Source: Mariprofundales bacterium
Lineage (GTDB): Bacteria; Pseudomonadota; Zetaproteobacteria; Mariprofundales; S012-25
Direction of reading: 5' to 3'
Assembly: GCA_015487905.1 (NCBI GenBank)
Contig: WFOX01000083.1
Location: 1 to 5,173, forward strand
DNA: 5,173 nt
The translations under genes and the position numbers were made by a program. The stretch's first letter is position 1. The number at the start of each line of letters is the position of its first letter. Shown here one piece after another: positions 4,988 through 5,173 of this stretch. The notes under the pieces were generated by a model. That model saw nothing but the letters and a program-made list of their open reading frames with translations. It had not been told where the DNA came from and ran no database searches.

Positions 4988-5173
4988 CGCACGCCGCGCT
5001 GCTCTTCGCGCTTTTCGCCTGCGCCGCGCTTGTGCTTGCGGCGGCGGCGATGCCCTGGCTGCGCGCAGCGCGGGCGCTGGATCTCAGTTGCGGCGCGCTG
5101 GCGCTTGCGGGGCTTGCGGCGGCGGCTGCCGGCATCCTTGCGCTTGCAGGCAATAGCCGCGCGATCCTTGCGC
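4984..5173 (+). CDS. Membrane protein, N-terminal part only; 3' end outside the window
   Basis: An ATG at 4984 opens a frame with no stop up to the last base, giving 63 visible codons. The start overlaps the XRE-cupin stop as ATGA, a common arrangement of co-translated genes. The product begins MTHAALLFALFACAALVLAA and is strongly hydrophobic. Residues about 3-24 and 37-57 can each form a membrane helix, separated by a short loop with Trp25 and arginines 27, 30 and 34 (MPWLRAARALD), which the positive-inside rule would place in the cytoplasm. This would put the N-terminus outside. Composition is dominated by Ala and Leu. It resembles the start of polytopic transporters or of proton-pumping antiporter-like subunits (HyfB type), but 63 residues are too few to choose. 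No function is assigned. Confidence 0.6.
   Translation, partial: MTHAALLFALFACAALVLAAAAMPWLRAARALDLSCGALALAGLAAAAAGILALAGNSRAILA

Noticed and set aside
1..5173. CRISPR array, tRNA/rRNA genes, insertion sequences, phage or defence genes
   Set aside because: No regularly spaced repeats, cloverleaf-like segments, transposase motifs or defence domains were found; the content is metabolic and housekeeping.

Overview
The window is a dense, GC-rich piece of a bacterial chromosome in which almost every base is coding and neighbouring genes overlap by 1 to 19 bases. The succinate dehydrogenase subunits, an SdhE-type assembly factor and a seven-iron FdxA-type ferredoxin point to Pseudomonadota, most likely a gamma- or beta-like lineage. 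That placement rests on remembered family patterns; no database search was run.

Layout. Bases 1-2811 form a plus-strand operon: the last two thirds of sdhA, then sdhB, sdhE, and a gene for an exported protein that joins a DUF1573 domain to a cytochrome c domain with two heme-binding motifs. The membrane-anchor genes sdhC and sdhD are not in the window and presumably lie upstream. Bases 2812-2847 hold two short hairpins at a tail-to-tail junction. Bases 2838-4249 carry a minus-strand pair, fdxA followed by rlmN, which overlap by 16 bases. Bases 4250-4444 are the only sizeable non-coding stretch and form a divergent promoter region. From 4445 on the plus strand lies a regulator with an XRE helix-turn-helix and a cupin domain. 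It overlaps (ATGA) the start of a membrane protein that runs off the window end.

How the genes fit together. sdhA-sdhB-sdhE make and mature the cytoplasmic arm of complex II (succinate to fumarate, electrons to quinone). The periplasmic DUF1573-cytochrome c is translationally tied to this operon, but its role is unknown. fdxA-rlmN pairs a low-potential electron carrier with a radical-SAM rRNA/tRNA methyltransferase that needs reducing electrons, which suggests donor and acceptor. The XRE-cupin gene probably controls the membrane protein it overlaps.

No mobile element, tRNA, rRNA or CRISPR array was seen. The items most worth a second look are the sdh-linked DUF1573/two-CXXCH fusion, the fdxA-rlmN coupling, and an SdhE whose RGxxE motif reads QGxxE.
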